48,892 bases of DNA, taken from positions 1 through 48,892 of the forward strand of contig CAAETU010000054.1 of assembly GCA_900759045.1 (NCBI GenBank), written 5' to 3'. The position numbers and the translations under genes were made by a program. Numbering within the stretch: position 1 is the stretch's first letter; every line of letters starts with the position of its first letter. This document shows, piece by piece, positions 41,744 through 48,892 of the stretch. The DNA comes from an uncultured Collinsella sp. (lineage in GTDB: Bacteria; Actinomycetota; Coriobacteriia; Coriobacteriales; Coriobacteriaceae). Below the pieces are notes generated by a model. The model was not told where the DNA came from. It did no database searches and was given only the letters and a program-made list of their open reading frames with translations.

Positions 41744-42854
41744 GCCATAAAATGCGGTCGCGGATATACTCGCCCAGCATGGGCACGGTAAATCGGACGA
41801 GGCCGTATCCGGCAGCCTCGATGACGCGCTCGCGAATCAGGCTTGCGCGATATTTACTCGCCCAGCTCTGGGTGCGATCGCAGCGCTCAATGATATCCGC
41901 CATGCGCGTCGGTTTACCCTCGTCAGCAGCCATGGCCTCGATAAAGAGGCGTTGTGGACTGCGCAGCCCGTAATACAGAGGCGCGTCAACCGCTTCGTAG
42001 AACTCGGAGACGGCATCCGCATGGCCATCCTCGACATCGCGTTCTTCAATGACCCGCGAGTCACGCCGGACAGCAGCCCGCCACATGTAATATCCCACCA
42101 GCTGGACCATATAGGGATGCCCCATGCTCCTGCGCGCCGCAAGGTCCGCCGTCCCCGCATCAACGCAAAGACCAGCGCCTTTGACCGTCTGGATATATGA
42201 ATCGCGCACCTTGGGCAAAGAAATCGCCCCCAGCGTACGCTGCTGGGCGCGCCGCAAAAACGTCACGCTCGGCTCTTCGAGCAAGGCATCAACCATGCTG
42301 GGCAAGCCGGCGAACACTAGCGCAAGGCCGCGCTGGTCGCTATCGGACAAGCCCGTGGCATCCTGGTCTCCGAGCACCTGCTGATAGAGAACGGCAAGAG
42401 CCGCCAGCTCCTCGATAGACGCAGATTGAGCCTCGTCAATCGCAAACAGTATGCCCTTGCCTGGACCGAGCTTCTTGAGACGCTCGTTGACCAGCCCTCG
42501 CAACGTCTCGCCCTTTGCTCGCGCCGCCTCGACTGACATCCGCCCAAACGACGGACCGAACTCCATTGACGTCACAACGGGTTTATTCGAGCGAAGCGCG
42601 TCGGCCAAGCGGTCGCATAAGCCAAGCGACGCGGAATCGGAGACAACCGCCCATCCGCGCTCACTAGCCAAACGCTGCAGCTCCCGCAGGAGAACCGTTT
42701 TGCCACAGCCGCGGTTTCCCGTAATGAGCATGAGCCTGCCCGGCGCTCCGGCGCCGTTATCGAGCCCTTCCTCGAAATCTTCGATGACCGACTCGCGACC
42801 GATGAGTATCGGAGGCCGCTTGCCTGCCGTTGGCTTAAAGGGATTCGGATTCAT
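41736..42854 (-). CDS. AAA ATPase with C-terminal winged helix (paralog 2)
   Basis: A 372-residue ATPase clearly related to the one at 38088-39188. Walker A is GNRGCGKT (46-53), Walker B is ILFAIDEAQ (Asp140, Glu141), and VFAGLP matches the sensor-1 position. The same FLRRAQQxxLG and QLVGYxxW segments occur. The C-terminal TRMADIIERCDRTQSWASKY resembles a winged helix. ATG 42854 follows AGGAGG. It overlaps the UvrA-like gene by 8 nt. Three 10-bp repeats lie upstream of it. Function unknown; a regulatory or motor partner of the UvrA-like protein is possible. Confidence 0.82.
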   Translation of the reverse strand: MNPNPFKPTAGKRPPILIGRESVIEDFEEGLDNGAGAPGRLMLITGNRGCGKTVLLRELQRLASERGWAVVSDSASLGLCDRLADALRSNKPVVTSMEFGPSFGRMSVEAARAKGETLRGLVNERLKKLGPGKGILFAIDEAQSASIEELAALAVLYQQVLGDQDATGLSDSDQRGLALVFAGLPSMVDALLEEPSVTFLRRAQQRTLGAISLPKVRDSYIQTVKGAGLCVDAGTADLAARRSMGHPYMVQLVGYYMWRAAVRRDSRVIEERDVEDGHADAVSEFYEAVDAPLYYGLRSPQRLFIEAMAADEGKPTRMADIIERCDRTQSWASKYRASLIRERVIEAAGYGLVRFTVPMLGEYIRDRILWHE

Positions 42855-42889
42855 GTCGGCCTCCTCGGATTGGCAAACCCTGGTAATAG

Positions 42890-42916
42890 TTATACCAACT
42901 TATACCGAGTTATACC
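42890..42916. promoter_or_regulatory. Three TTATACC iterons with 10-bp spacing
   Basis: TTATACC occurs at 42890-42896, 42900-42906 and 42910-42916, one per helical turn, 36-62 nt upstream of the AAA-2 start. On the minus strand it reads GGTATAA. This regular array looks like an operator or a promoter with bound regulator. The palindrome at 42922 follows it directly. Confidence 0.5.
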
Positions 42917-42921
42917 AATAG

Positions 42922-42954
42922 CATGTGACAAAGGGGTTGTCCCTTTGTCACATG
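42922..42954. repeat. GTGACAAAGGG palindrome, copy 3 (on the GTPase stop)
   Basis: CATGTGACAAAGGG (42922-42935) and its complement (42941-42954) flank GTTGT. On the minus strand, codons ATG TGA (Met, stop) of the GTPase gene are formed by it, just as for trmL at 37938. Confidence 0.88.
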
Positions 42955-44951
42955 TGGCCGAAAAACTCCGCGTCTGCTGCACGCCAGGGGCGGAAGGTGG
43001 CGGGATCGACCTTTACGTGTGCCGCGGCGGGTATGTCGTACCATTTGACCGTGTAACCGGCGCCGTGAGAGCAAAAGACCGAGTCGGGCGTGTTGGGCAG
43101 ATCGGCCTCGGGCTCATAGGCGGCCGCCTCTATAACGCGCTCGGCATCATGACAGGCCGCATAACCGGCGAACTCCAGGTACAGATGCCCGCGACCGCTC
43201 GTGTAGGCAGCCACCTCCAGCGCGTAATCCTGCACCTCGGATGCCGGCACGCGACCCACAAGCTTCGCCCGGTCTCCCGCCATCGCCGGTGGCTCGTACT
43301 CGGCACCCATGCGCGTGGCATCCGAGAGCGCCCGGCCCACGCACTCCCCCGGCACCTCAACCTCAAAGTGGTACCACGGCTCCAACAGCACCGCCGCGCC
43401 AGCCTCACGCGCCTGCATGAGCCCCTGACGAATCGCGCGGTACGTGGCCTGGCGAAAATCGCCGCCCTCGGTGTGTTTGGCATGCGCACGGCCGCCCGTG
43501 AGCGTAATGCGCACATCGGTGATGGGCGAGCCGGTCAGCACGCCCAGGTGATCGCGCTCCATGGCGTTGGTGAGTGCCAGACGCTGCCAGTTAAGATCGA
43601 GCTCGTCGGTCGAGGTCACGGTGCCAAACTGCACGCCCGAACCCGCCGGCAACGGCTCCAGACGCAGATGCACCTCGGCATAGTGGCGCAGTGGCTCAAA
43701 GTGGCCCACGCCCTCGACCGGCTGCGAAATGGTCTCCTTATAGAGAATGCCGCCGGGCTCAAACGCAATCGAAAGACCGAAGCGATCGGCCAGCACCCGC
43801 TGCACGACCTCGAGCTGCACGGCGCCCATCAACTGCAAGTGAATCTGCTCGAGATGCGTATTCCAGCTTACGCCGAGCATGGGATCTTCGTCCGCCAGCT
43901 CAGTCAACGCCTTGAACACCGCATGGACGTCGTATTCGCCCGGCAGCACCGTATAGGTGAGGACCGGCGCAATGACGGGCGCATCGCCCGCGGGCTCCGC
44001 GCCCAGGGCGTCCCCCGGGCGAACGTGCGCAAGACCCGTCACGGCACAAATACCGCCAGCAGCAACTTCTTGGGCAAGCTCATACTTCTCGCCGTTATAG
44101 ATGCGCACCTGGTCGATCTTTTGCTCCCATGCCTCGGCACCGGAACGTCCGTCAATCATCTGCTTGGCATGCAACGTGCCGCCGGTCACTTTAACCCAAG
44201 CCAAGCGCTCGCCGTGATCCCCACGGCTGACACGATAGACGCGCGCGGCAAACTCCGGGAGCCACGCCTGTTCACGCATCAGCGCGCATATGCCATCCAG
44301 CAGCTCGTCCACGCCTTGGTCCTTGAGCGCCGAGCCGGCAAAGCAGGGAAAGAGCTTGCGCTCGGCAACCATGCGCGACAGCGTTGCGACAGAAAGCTCG
44401 CCCGCTTCAAAAAACTCCTCGAGCGCCGCCTCGTCCAACGCAGCAGCGTCCTCCTGAACGGCGCCGCCCGCCAGCAGTTCATTGGCATCCAGGCAGCCCT
44501 CGGAAAGACGTTGCCCAAGTTGTGCCAGCAAAACATCGCGGCCGGGATTCTCCAAATCGATTTTGTTGATATAGATGAACGTCGGGATGTCATAGCGTGC
44601 AAGCAGGCGCCACAGGGTTTCAGTGTGCCCCTGCACGCCATCATTGGCGCCCACCACCAGAATCGCGTAGTCCAGGGCACGCAGTGTGCGCTCCGCCTCG
44701 GCAGAAAAATCGACATGCCCCGGTGCATCCACGAGCATGACGTGGGTATCACCGTGGTCGAACACGGCCTGCGACGAGAAAATCGTGATGCCGCGCTCGC
44801 GCTCGATCGCGTCAGTGTCCAGATGCGAATCGCCATCGTCCACGCGGCCGCGCTTGCGAATGCGACCCACGTTGAACAGTATGGCCTCGGCCAACGTGGT
44901 CTTGCCGGCATCGACATGCGCCAAGATTCCAACGACCGCTTGCTTCGACAT
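42948..44951 (-). CDS. EF-G/Tet(M)-like translation-factor GTPase
   Basis: A 667-residue translational GTPase. G1 is AHVDAGKTT, G2 is ERERGITI, G3 is DAPGHVDF and G4 is NKID. The domain order of EF-G/Tet(M) is seen: G domain (1-180), domain II (about 220-330), then III-V with the IV-like loop VEVPGECVGRALSD and an unusual C-terminal segment. By pattern it is close to Tet(M)/Tet(W)-type ribosomal protection proteins, but it also fits a chromosomal paralog family without proven resistance. High-GC codon use like its neighbours argues against recent transfer. ATG 44951 follows GAGGAGGG. The stop codon is inside a palindrome. Confidence 0.85.
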   Translation of the reverse strand: MSKQAVVGILAHVDAGKTTLAEAILFNVGRIRKRGRVDDGDSHLDTDAIERERGITIFSSQAVFDHGDTHVMLVDAPGHVDFSAEAERTLRALDYAILVVGANDGVQGHTETLWRLLARYDIPTFIYINKIDLENPGRDVLLAQLGQRLSEGCLDANELLAGGAVQEDAAALDEAALEEFFEAGELSVATLSRMVAERKLFPCFAGSALKDQGVDELLDGICALMREQAWLPEFAARVYRVSRGDHGERLAWVKVTGGTLHAKQMIDGRSGAEAWEQKIDQVRIYNGEKYELAQEVAAGGICAVTGLAHVRPGDALGAEPAGDAPVIAPVLTYTVLPGEYDVHAVFKALTELADEDPMLGVSWNTHLEQIHLQLMGAVQLEVVQRVLADRFGLSIAFEPGGILYKETISQPVEGVGHFEPLRHYAEVHLRLEPLPAGSGVQFGTVTSTDELDLNWQRLALTNAMERDHLGVLTGSPITDVRITLTGGRAHAKHTEGGDFRQATYRAIRQGLMQAREAGAAVLLEPWYHFEVEVPGECVGRALSDATRMGAEYEPPAMAGDRAKLVGRVPASEVQDYALEVAAYTSGRGHLYLEFAGYAACHDAERVIEAAAYEPEADLPNTPDSVFCSHGAGYTVKWYDIPAAAHVKVDPATFRPWRAADAEFFGHM

Positions 44952-45197
44952 GGCCCTCCTCTTATTACAAGCCCACCGCACGCGGCAACGGGCGTTCACG
45001 CTCCACACTGGATGATACAATTTACGGGCCGGCGGGCGAAGCGGGCCCTATCCCCCGACCGAGCTCATCGCCCCGCGTTGCCGCGCGGCGATTTTCGTAG
45101 GTTCGCGCCTTGCGAAAGCCGGCACCTCCCCTTTTTGCCTGCCCGGGCTCATCTGGGGCGATAACAACGCGAGCCCCACAACAACGCGTTTTGCCAA

Positions 45198-45223
45198 AAA
45201 ATGGCCCCACTCGGGGCCATTTT
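45198..45223. terminator. Bidirectional 11-bp terminator
   Basis: AAAATGGCCCC (45198-45208) pairs with GGGGCCATTTT (45213-45223) around ACTC. The minus strand has a TTTTTT run after it, so it ends the acetyltransferase gene at 45258. The remaining 45021-45190 gap contains no recognisable feature. Confidence 0.8.
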
Positions 45224-45257
45224 CATTTCGGTGAAACGCTGGTATGTGACTCGGCCT

Positions 45258-45746
45258 TTATGCCTCGCGCAGCCAATCAAACGCGACGCGCGGCGTACCG
45301 TCCGACACATATACGATACCGGCGCGCTTAAACCCGGCCTTGGCGATGGCGCCCTGCATAGGCAGGTTATCTTGGTGCGTGTCGATACGCAGATGGTCGA
45401 TACGTTCCTTGGCAAAGGCAAACATCGCGGCCGCAACGCCATGCGTAGTGCCGTCGGATGCCACGCGGTGCAGCACAGCATACGGGGCGTCGCCGTGCCA
45501 CTGGCCGCCCTCGATCGCATCGTAGGAGCTGTCCGGCCCCGGCAGAAAGGCAAACGTCGCTACCACGCGGCCGTCGACTTCGCACACATAGCTGCCACCA
45601 GCGGCGATATCGGCAGCCAGTTGCTCGGCAGAAGGCGTGCCCTCGGGCCACTGCGTGGCGTTGCCATGCGCGCGCATAAAGGCGCGGGCCGCGTCATAGA
45701 TAGCCATGACGGCGGGAATGTCGGTATCGAGGGTTTTTCTGATCAT
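45258..45746 (-). CDS. GNAT-family N-acetyltransferase
   Basis: A 162-residue acetyltransferase of the GNAT fold. It has the N-terminal IRKTLDTDIPAVMAIYDAARAFMR, the central VATFAFLPGPDSSYD and the conserved motif A/B region HRVASDGTTHGVAAAMFAFAKE and LRIDTHQDNLPMQGAIAKAGFKRAG, where the acetyl-CoA binding segment lies. The acceptor is unknown. ATG 45746 is taken (GTG 45749 is adjacent), with a weak GAGG site. Single gene on the minus strand. Confidence 0.85.
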   Translation of the reverse strand: MIRKTLDTDIPAVMAIYDAARAFMRAHGNATQWPEGTPSAEQLAADIAAGGSYVCEVDGRVVATFAFLPGPDSSYDAIEGGQWHGDAPYAVLHRVASDGTTHGVAAAMFAFAKERIDHLRIDTHQDNLPMQGAIAKAGFKRAGIVYVSDGTPRVAFDWLREA

Positions 45747-45823
45747 CACGCGGCGACCTCACGTTTATTGGTATCACTTTGATTGGGCAATGATACCAGC
45801 GTTTGGAGAGGGGCACGAAGCAG

Positions 45824-46120
45824 ATGGGGAGCAAAAAGCGAGCCGCTTGGTCAAAAGCCAAAAGCGAGTTTTTGGGCGCTGCCACGGGCGGCGATATGAG
45901 CGACCTGTTTGCGCGCGAAGACGAGCGCCGCGACGCCCTGAACGCCGAGCGCGATGAAGCTTGGCGCTACAAGTCGTGCGAACGCAAAAACCGTTACGAC
46001 ACGCGCGCCGAGGCCGAGGCCGTTATGGCCGACTGCGAAAACCGCGGGCGACGTGGTTTGGCCTGCTATAAATGCGAATACTGCGGTGGCTGGCACCTGA
46101 CGTCGCACCCTTGGAAATAG
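45824..46120 (+). CDS. Small zinc-ribbon protein
   Basis: A 98-residue, charged protein. The C-terminal half reads CERKNRYDTRAEAEAVMADC then CYKCEYCGGWHLTSH. Cys81, Cys84, Cys87, His91 and His95 are candidate zinc ligands, with Cys52 and Cys71. The pattern C-KCEYCGGWHLT is typical of short zinc-ribbon proteins that often occur in actinobacteria and phages. A role in nucleic-acid binding is only a guess. ATG 45824 follows AGAGGGG; a TTG start 21 nt upstream is less likely. Confidence 0.72.
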   Translation: MGSKKRAAWSKAKSEFLGAATGGDMSDLFAREDERRDALNAERDEAWRYKSCERKNRYDTRAEAEAVMADCENRGRRGLACYKCEYCGGWHLTSHPWK

Positions 46121-46140
46121 GCGCCGCATCGGCACGGCGC
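46121..46140. terminator. Weak GC-rich hairpin
   Basis: GCGCCG (46121-46126) pairs with CGGCGC (46135-46140), immediately after the zinc-ribbon stop codon, with no T-tract. Confidence 0.35.
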
Positions 46141-46168
46141 TAGCGAAGCCCCGGTAATCACGCGCAAG

Positions 46169-46873
46169 CTACGGGCGCGGCGGCACCAACACATCGTAGC
46201 GAACGGCCTTGCCCGCAAGTTGATAGCTCGGCTTAAGGCCGGCAAGCAGCGGGCCCTTCACCGGCCGCTTGATAACGACCTTGCGCGGATGCACAGCAAG
46301 CGCCGCCTCGACCAGCGACTCCTCGTCGGCGCATGGCTGCTCCAGATGATGTAGGAGCTGGAACTTCTTTTTGACCGCCGCACTTTTGGTACGCTCGGGA
46401 AACATGGGGTCCAGGTACACCGCGTCGGGGGCGGCAAGCTCGCCCCGCCCGATCAACTCAGCTGTATGGCGAAGGCCGGCAATGCTGTCCTCGCCCGCAT
46501 GAAGGCGCATGCGAGCCACGGCAGCCGCAAGCGCCGGATCATCTGCCGCGCGATCCAAAGCATCCTTGAGAAGCGCCGCGATCACGCAATCCTGTTCATA
46601 CAGATCGACGGTAAAGCCCGCAGCCGCCAACAGCAGCGAATCCTCGCCAAAGCCCGCCGTAGCGTCAATCGCCCATGGTTGCTCGATGCCTTTTGTGCGC
46701 GCAGCCTTCACCAGTAGCTCTTGCTGCAAACGGCCCTGCTTGAGTCGTGGAAGCATGCGGGTAAAATCGGCACGCAGCTCCATCGTGCCGTCGGTGAGCG
46801 TAAGACCCTCGGACTTCCCGATCAGCTCAAGCCCCGCGGCCCGAGCAACAGAAAAGGGATCGACGACACCCAT
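46169..46873 (-). CDS. rsmJ: 16S rRNA (guanine1516-N2)-methyltransferase RsmJ
   Basis: A 234-residue SAM-dependent methyltransferase of the RsmJ (YhiQ) family. Key segments are IDATAGFGEDSLLLAAAG (SAM binding), VYLDPMFPERTKSAAVKKKFQ (catalytic region, DPMFP) and KVVIKRPVKGPLLAG. The N-terminal domain contains LTDGTMELRADF. The enzyme methylates G1516 of 16S rRNA in the ribosome assembly pathway. ATG 46873 follows AAGGAG by 5 nt. Single gene. Confidence 0.9.
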   Translation of the reverse strand: MGVVDPFSVARAAGLELIGKSEGLTLTDGTMELRADFTRMLPRLKQGRLQQELLVKAARTKGIEQPWAIDATAGFGEDSLLLAAAGFTVDLYEQDCVIAALLKDALDRAADDPALAAAVARMRLHAGEDSIAGLRHTAELIGRGELAAPDAVYLDPMFPERTKSAAVKKKFQLLHHLEQPCADEESLVEAALAVHPRKVVIKRPVKGPLLAGLKPSYQLAGKAVRYDVLVPPRP

Positions 46874-46936
46874 GGGCACTCCTTAGCAAGCAAAGCGAAT
46901 ACGTGAGCGCCGTTTGTGTCGGCACCCAACCGTTCG

Positions 46937-47080
46937 CTATTGTCCCACATGCGACATGGTCCACAGCATCGCAATGCAAAGCACCGCCATCAATCCCGTG
47001 CACACGGCAGCGATCACAGAATCACCCATGCGCCTTCCCAACGACCGCGGCTCACGCACTTGCCCTGCTCCGTACATCAT
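46937..47080 (-). CDS. Small single-pass membrane protein
   Basis: A 46-47 residue protein with a strong site (AAGGAGG) 4 nt before ATG 47080 (or 7 nt before the adjacent ATG 47077). It has a basic N-terminal half (REPRSLGRRMGD) and one hydrophobic helix (SVIAAVCTGLMAVLCIAMLW). A longer frame from 47146 has no site. Nothing else in it is recognisable. Confidence 0.6.
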   Translation of the reverse strand: MMYGAGQVREPRSLGRRMGDSVIAAVCTGLMAVLCIAMLWTMSHVGQ

Positions 47081-47308
47081 GACTCCTCCTTGAGACCAGC
47101 TCCTTGTTACGGCCTCATCATCGCAGCGCCGCACATGGGCTGCCATCGATTTGGCTTACGTCCAGCTTTCCTTTTTGAAAGGTTGGACCGTACAGGCAAG
47201 AGACGCTTTCAAACGCATGCATCGCCCCGTTGAACTACAATGTGCTTCACCATATGTGCAGCACATGAGGTGCGCCAGGTTGGCGTACTCGTATCGAAAG
47301 GACCAGCC

Positions 47309-47710
47309 ATGAGCTCCGCTCGTAAGACTCTCAAAATCCTTGCCCTCATCTATTTTGTTTTGGGCATCGTCAGCCTCGTCATTGGAATCACCGGCGTCGC
47401 GACCGGCAACCTCGATTCCACGTACGGGTCGAACGCCATGCTCGCTGCGGTCGTACTTGCCGCCAAGGGCATTGTCGATCTTGCCGCAGGCGTTGCGGGC
47501 ATCAAGGGCGCCAACAAGCCTTCGCAGGTAGACGGCGCATTTAAGCTCGGTATCGTTGCCGCAATCGCCACGATTGCGCAGGCCGTGCTCACGCTTCCCG
47601 CGCTCGGCGGCAGCTCCGTCAATATCGTCACCTTTGTCATCGTGGTGTACGACCTGTTCTTTGTTCAGCAGGCGCACGCCGTTAAGGCCGAGAACAAGGA
47701 CCGCCTGTAA
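47309..47710 (+). CDS. Small four-helix membrane protein, unknown function
   Basis: A 133-residue protein with about four hydrophobic segments: ILALIYFVLGIVSLVIGITG, AMLAAVVLAAKGIVDLAAGV, KLGIVAAIATIAQAVLTLP and NIVTFVIVVYDLFFVQQ. ATG 47309 follows GAAAGGA by 6 nt. It is divergent from the small membrane protein at 46937 and followed by a terminator. I do not recognise a characterised family. Confidence 0.8.
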   Translation: MSSARKTLKILALIYFVLGIVSLVIGITGVATGNLDSTYGSNAMLAAVVLAAKGIVDLAAGVAGIKGANKPSQVDGAFKLGIVAAIATIAQAVLTLPALGGSSVNIVTFVIVVYDLFFVQQAHAVKAENKDRL

Positions 47711-47748
47711 GCGCTCGCTTCTCATAACCTCTGCAACCAAGCAACTGA

Positions 47749-47784
47749 AAAGGGCCGACTGCGCAGCAACGTGGTCGGCCCTTT
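47749..47784. terminator. 11-bp terminator after the membrane-protein gene
   Basis: AAAGGGCCGAC (47749-47759) pairs with GTCGGCCCTTT (47774-47784), followed by ACGTTT. Moderate strength. Confidence 0.65.
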
Positions 47785-47787
47785 ACG

Positions 47788-47840
47788 TTTGCCCAGATAA
47801 AACCTACCAAAACAAACCTGTCCCTTTTTGGCAGGTTGTT
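47788..47840. repeat. Dispersed repeat TTTGCCCAGATAAAACC, copy 2
   Basis: Close match to 4983-5034. AACCTACCAAAA (47801-47812) pairs imperfectly with TTTTTGGCAGGTT (47825-47837). It ends at the RlmA stop codon (47839-47841, minus strand). Confidence 0.75.
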
Positions 47841-48654
47841 AGCTGTGGCGGTACTCGGCGATGATGAAGTCGATGTCGGTTTGAAGGGTGTCCAAGTTTG
47901 CCAGGCGCTCTTTATCGGCAGGGCGCGTGCGGTAGTAGTACGGCGTCATCTGGAACACCGCCTCGATGTCGGCCTGGGTTTGGAGCGTAATGTTCGCAGA
48001 CACCCGCCGCGTTCCGACCAACTCGAGCTCGGTGGTCTTCGGCAGCTTCTCATCGTTAAGGTACGGCGTGTCGTAGAGTACCTCCTTGAGCCCAAACAGA
48101 TGACGGGCACCCGGCACCACGGTGTAGAGCGAGCCCTCTGGCGCCAGCACGCGAGAAAACTCACGCTCGTTAAAGGGAGCAAAGAGCTCGGTCACCATAT
48201 CGAAGGTGCCATCGGCCACGGGGATGTCCTTCATGTTGGCCACGAAATAGGTCGCATCGCCGCGCTTGGCGGCAAGGCGCACCATCTCTTTGCCCAGGTC
48301 AAAGCCGTAAGCATCCACGCCCGGCACCGCACCCATGGCGCTGGTGTAATAGCCCTCGCCACAGCAAATATCGAGCAACGTCATGGGGCAGTTCGTAGAC
48401 GCGGCACGTCCAGACACCCGCTCGCGCACCAGCTCGACCATCGCATCGCGCAACGGCGCATAGTAACCGCGGTTCAGAAAGTCGCGACGGCTGCGTGCCT
48501 GCGACTTGGGATCGCCCATGGAGTCGCCGCTCTTGGACGAGCGCAGGAGATATAGATAGCCCTCGCGCGCACGGTCAAACCGGTGCCCACCCGCGCATGC
48601 AGCACCGCGTTCGTCATCCACCAGCGGCTCATGGCAAACGGGACACAACAACAT
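47839..48654 (-). CDS. 23S rRNA (guanine-N1)-methyltransferase, RlmA family
   Basis: A 271-residue SAM methyltransferase. The N-terminal zinc module (CPVCHEPL, then CAGGHRFDRAREGYLYLL) and GDPKSQARSRRDFLNRGYYAPLRDAM match the RlmA/RrmA family, which methylates G745 or G748 of 23S rRNA. The SAM site is LLDICCGEGYYTSAMG, and DMVTELFAPFNEREFSRVL follows. Close relatives (TlrB) protect against macrolides, which is not assumed here. ATG 48654 follows AAGGAG. The stop codon touches a dispersed repeat. Confidence 0.9.
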   Translation of the reverse strand: MLLCPVCHEPLVDDERGAACAGGHRFDRAREGYLYLLRSSKSGDSMGDPKSQARSRRDFLNRGYYAPLRDAMVELVRERVSGRAASTNCPMTLLDICCGEGYYTSAMGAVPGVDAYGFDLGKEMVRLAAKRGDATYFVANMKDIPVADGTFDMVTELFAPFNEREFSRVLAPEGSLYTVVPGARHLFGLKEVLYDTPYLNDEKLPKTTELELVGTRRVSANITLQTQADIEAVFQMTPYYYRTRPADKERLANLDTLQTDIDFIIAEYRHS

Positions 48655-48710
48655 GGCAACTCCTTAGCGCGAACAACACAACGCCCACCATTGTCGCACG
48701 CCTTCCCCAC

Positions 48711-48777
48711 CTAGTCATTGGGGACGTTCTTGAATGACTAGTTAGAAGAGACGTTCTTGAATGACTAGTTAGAAGAG
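48711..48777. repeat. TAGTCATTGGGGA-family element with a 27-bp tandem duplication
   Basis: CTAGTCATT (48711-48719) pairs with AATGACTAG (48733-48741). The 27-bp unit at 48724-48750 is exactly repeated at 48751-48777. The left part is related to 4905-4935. The bases 48778-48892 hold no feature I can support. Confidence 0.75.
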
Positions 48778-48892
48778 ATAAGGAGTGTCCCCAGCTGCCG
48801 GCAGAGACGATATGAGCAGGACATAAAAACATTGAGAGCCCCTGCTGCATGAAAGACCGCGGATTAGGCCGACAATGGTGAGTGTCCAATCC

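Noticed and set aside
48724..48777. CRISPR-like direct repeats at the right end
   Set aside because: The two 27-bp units abut without a spacer. It is a simple tandem duplication.

Overview
The window looks like chromosome from a high-GC gut actinobacterium of the class Coriobacteriia, most probably a Collinsella-type organism. I infer this from the strong GC bias in third positions, consistent AAGGAGG-type ribosome binding sites, a choloylglycine (bile-salt type) hydrolase, LAxTG-anchored surface proteins, and several families of short intergenic palindromes. No genus was assigned by a search. There is no prophage, IS element, CRISPR array, rRNA or tRNA that I can support. About 42 protein genes are called.

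Layout. 1-1718: a repeat-flanked orphan gene (AbiEi-like plus DUF559-type nuclease-like domains). 1715-4792: vitamin B6 module, the MocR-type regulator pdxR divergent from pdxST. 4793-5279: an array of hairpin repeats. 5280-8375: an RGG-tailed MarR-like protein, a DHA2-type MFS exporter and a peptide-deformylase-like gene. 8450-12020: an XRE/alanine-aminotransferase gene with an apparent internal start and its own candidate operators, then a LysR/EamA divergent pair. 12178-17623: Kup potassium transporter with a leader hairpin, bile-salt-hydrolase-like enzyme, a second degenerate deformylase-like gene, and a purine permease. 17632-21660: a tandem duplication of a beta-helix surface protein, whose second copy carries a scar of the permease 3' end. 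21868-27156: esterase, uracil permease, MetE-like methyltransferase, LysR regulator and HAD phosphatase. 27226-29256: TPP-riboswitch-controlled thiamine salvage operon (thiM, thiamine-binding protein, thiE). 29369-34937: patatin and two paralogous cyclic-di-GMP proteins. 35049-37943: iron-sulfur flavoprotein-like reductase, ArsC/Spx-fold protein without its cysteine, CobW-type GTPase and TrmL. 37938-42954: two paralogous AAA ATPases around a UvrA2-like ABC protein, bounded by three copies of one palindrome. 42948-48654: EF-G/Tet(M)-like GTPase, GNAT acetyltransferase, zinc-ribbon protein, RsmJ, two small membrane proteins and RlmA.

How it fits together. Cofactor and nucleobase supply (PLP, thiamine, purine, uracil, methionine) is a recurring theme, each set next to its own regulator or RNA switch. 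The most unusual signals are: (1) palindromic elements that sit on or beside stop codons of many genes, one family of which carries stop codons in all three frames in its terminal repeat; (2) the AAA-UvrA2-AAA block; (3) a winged-helix protein with 20 RGG triplets; (4) a regulator-enzyme fusion with a well-placed internal ribosome binding site at the exact start of the enzyme domain; and (5) two deformylase-like proteins with different damaged motifs.
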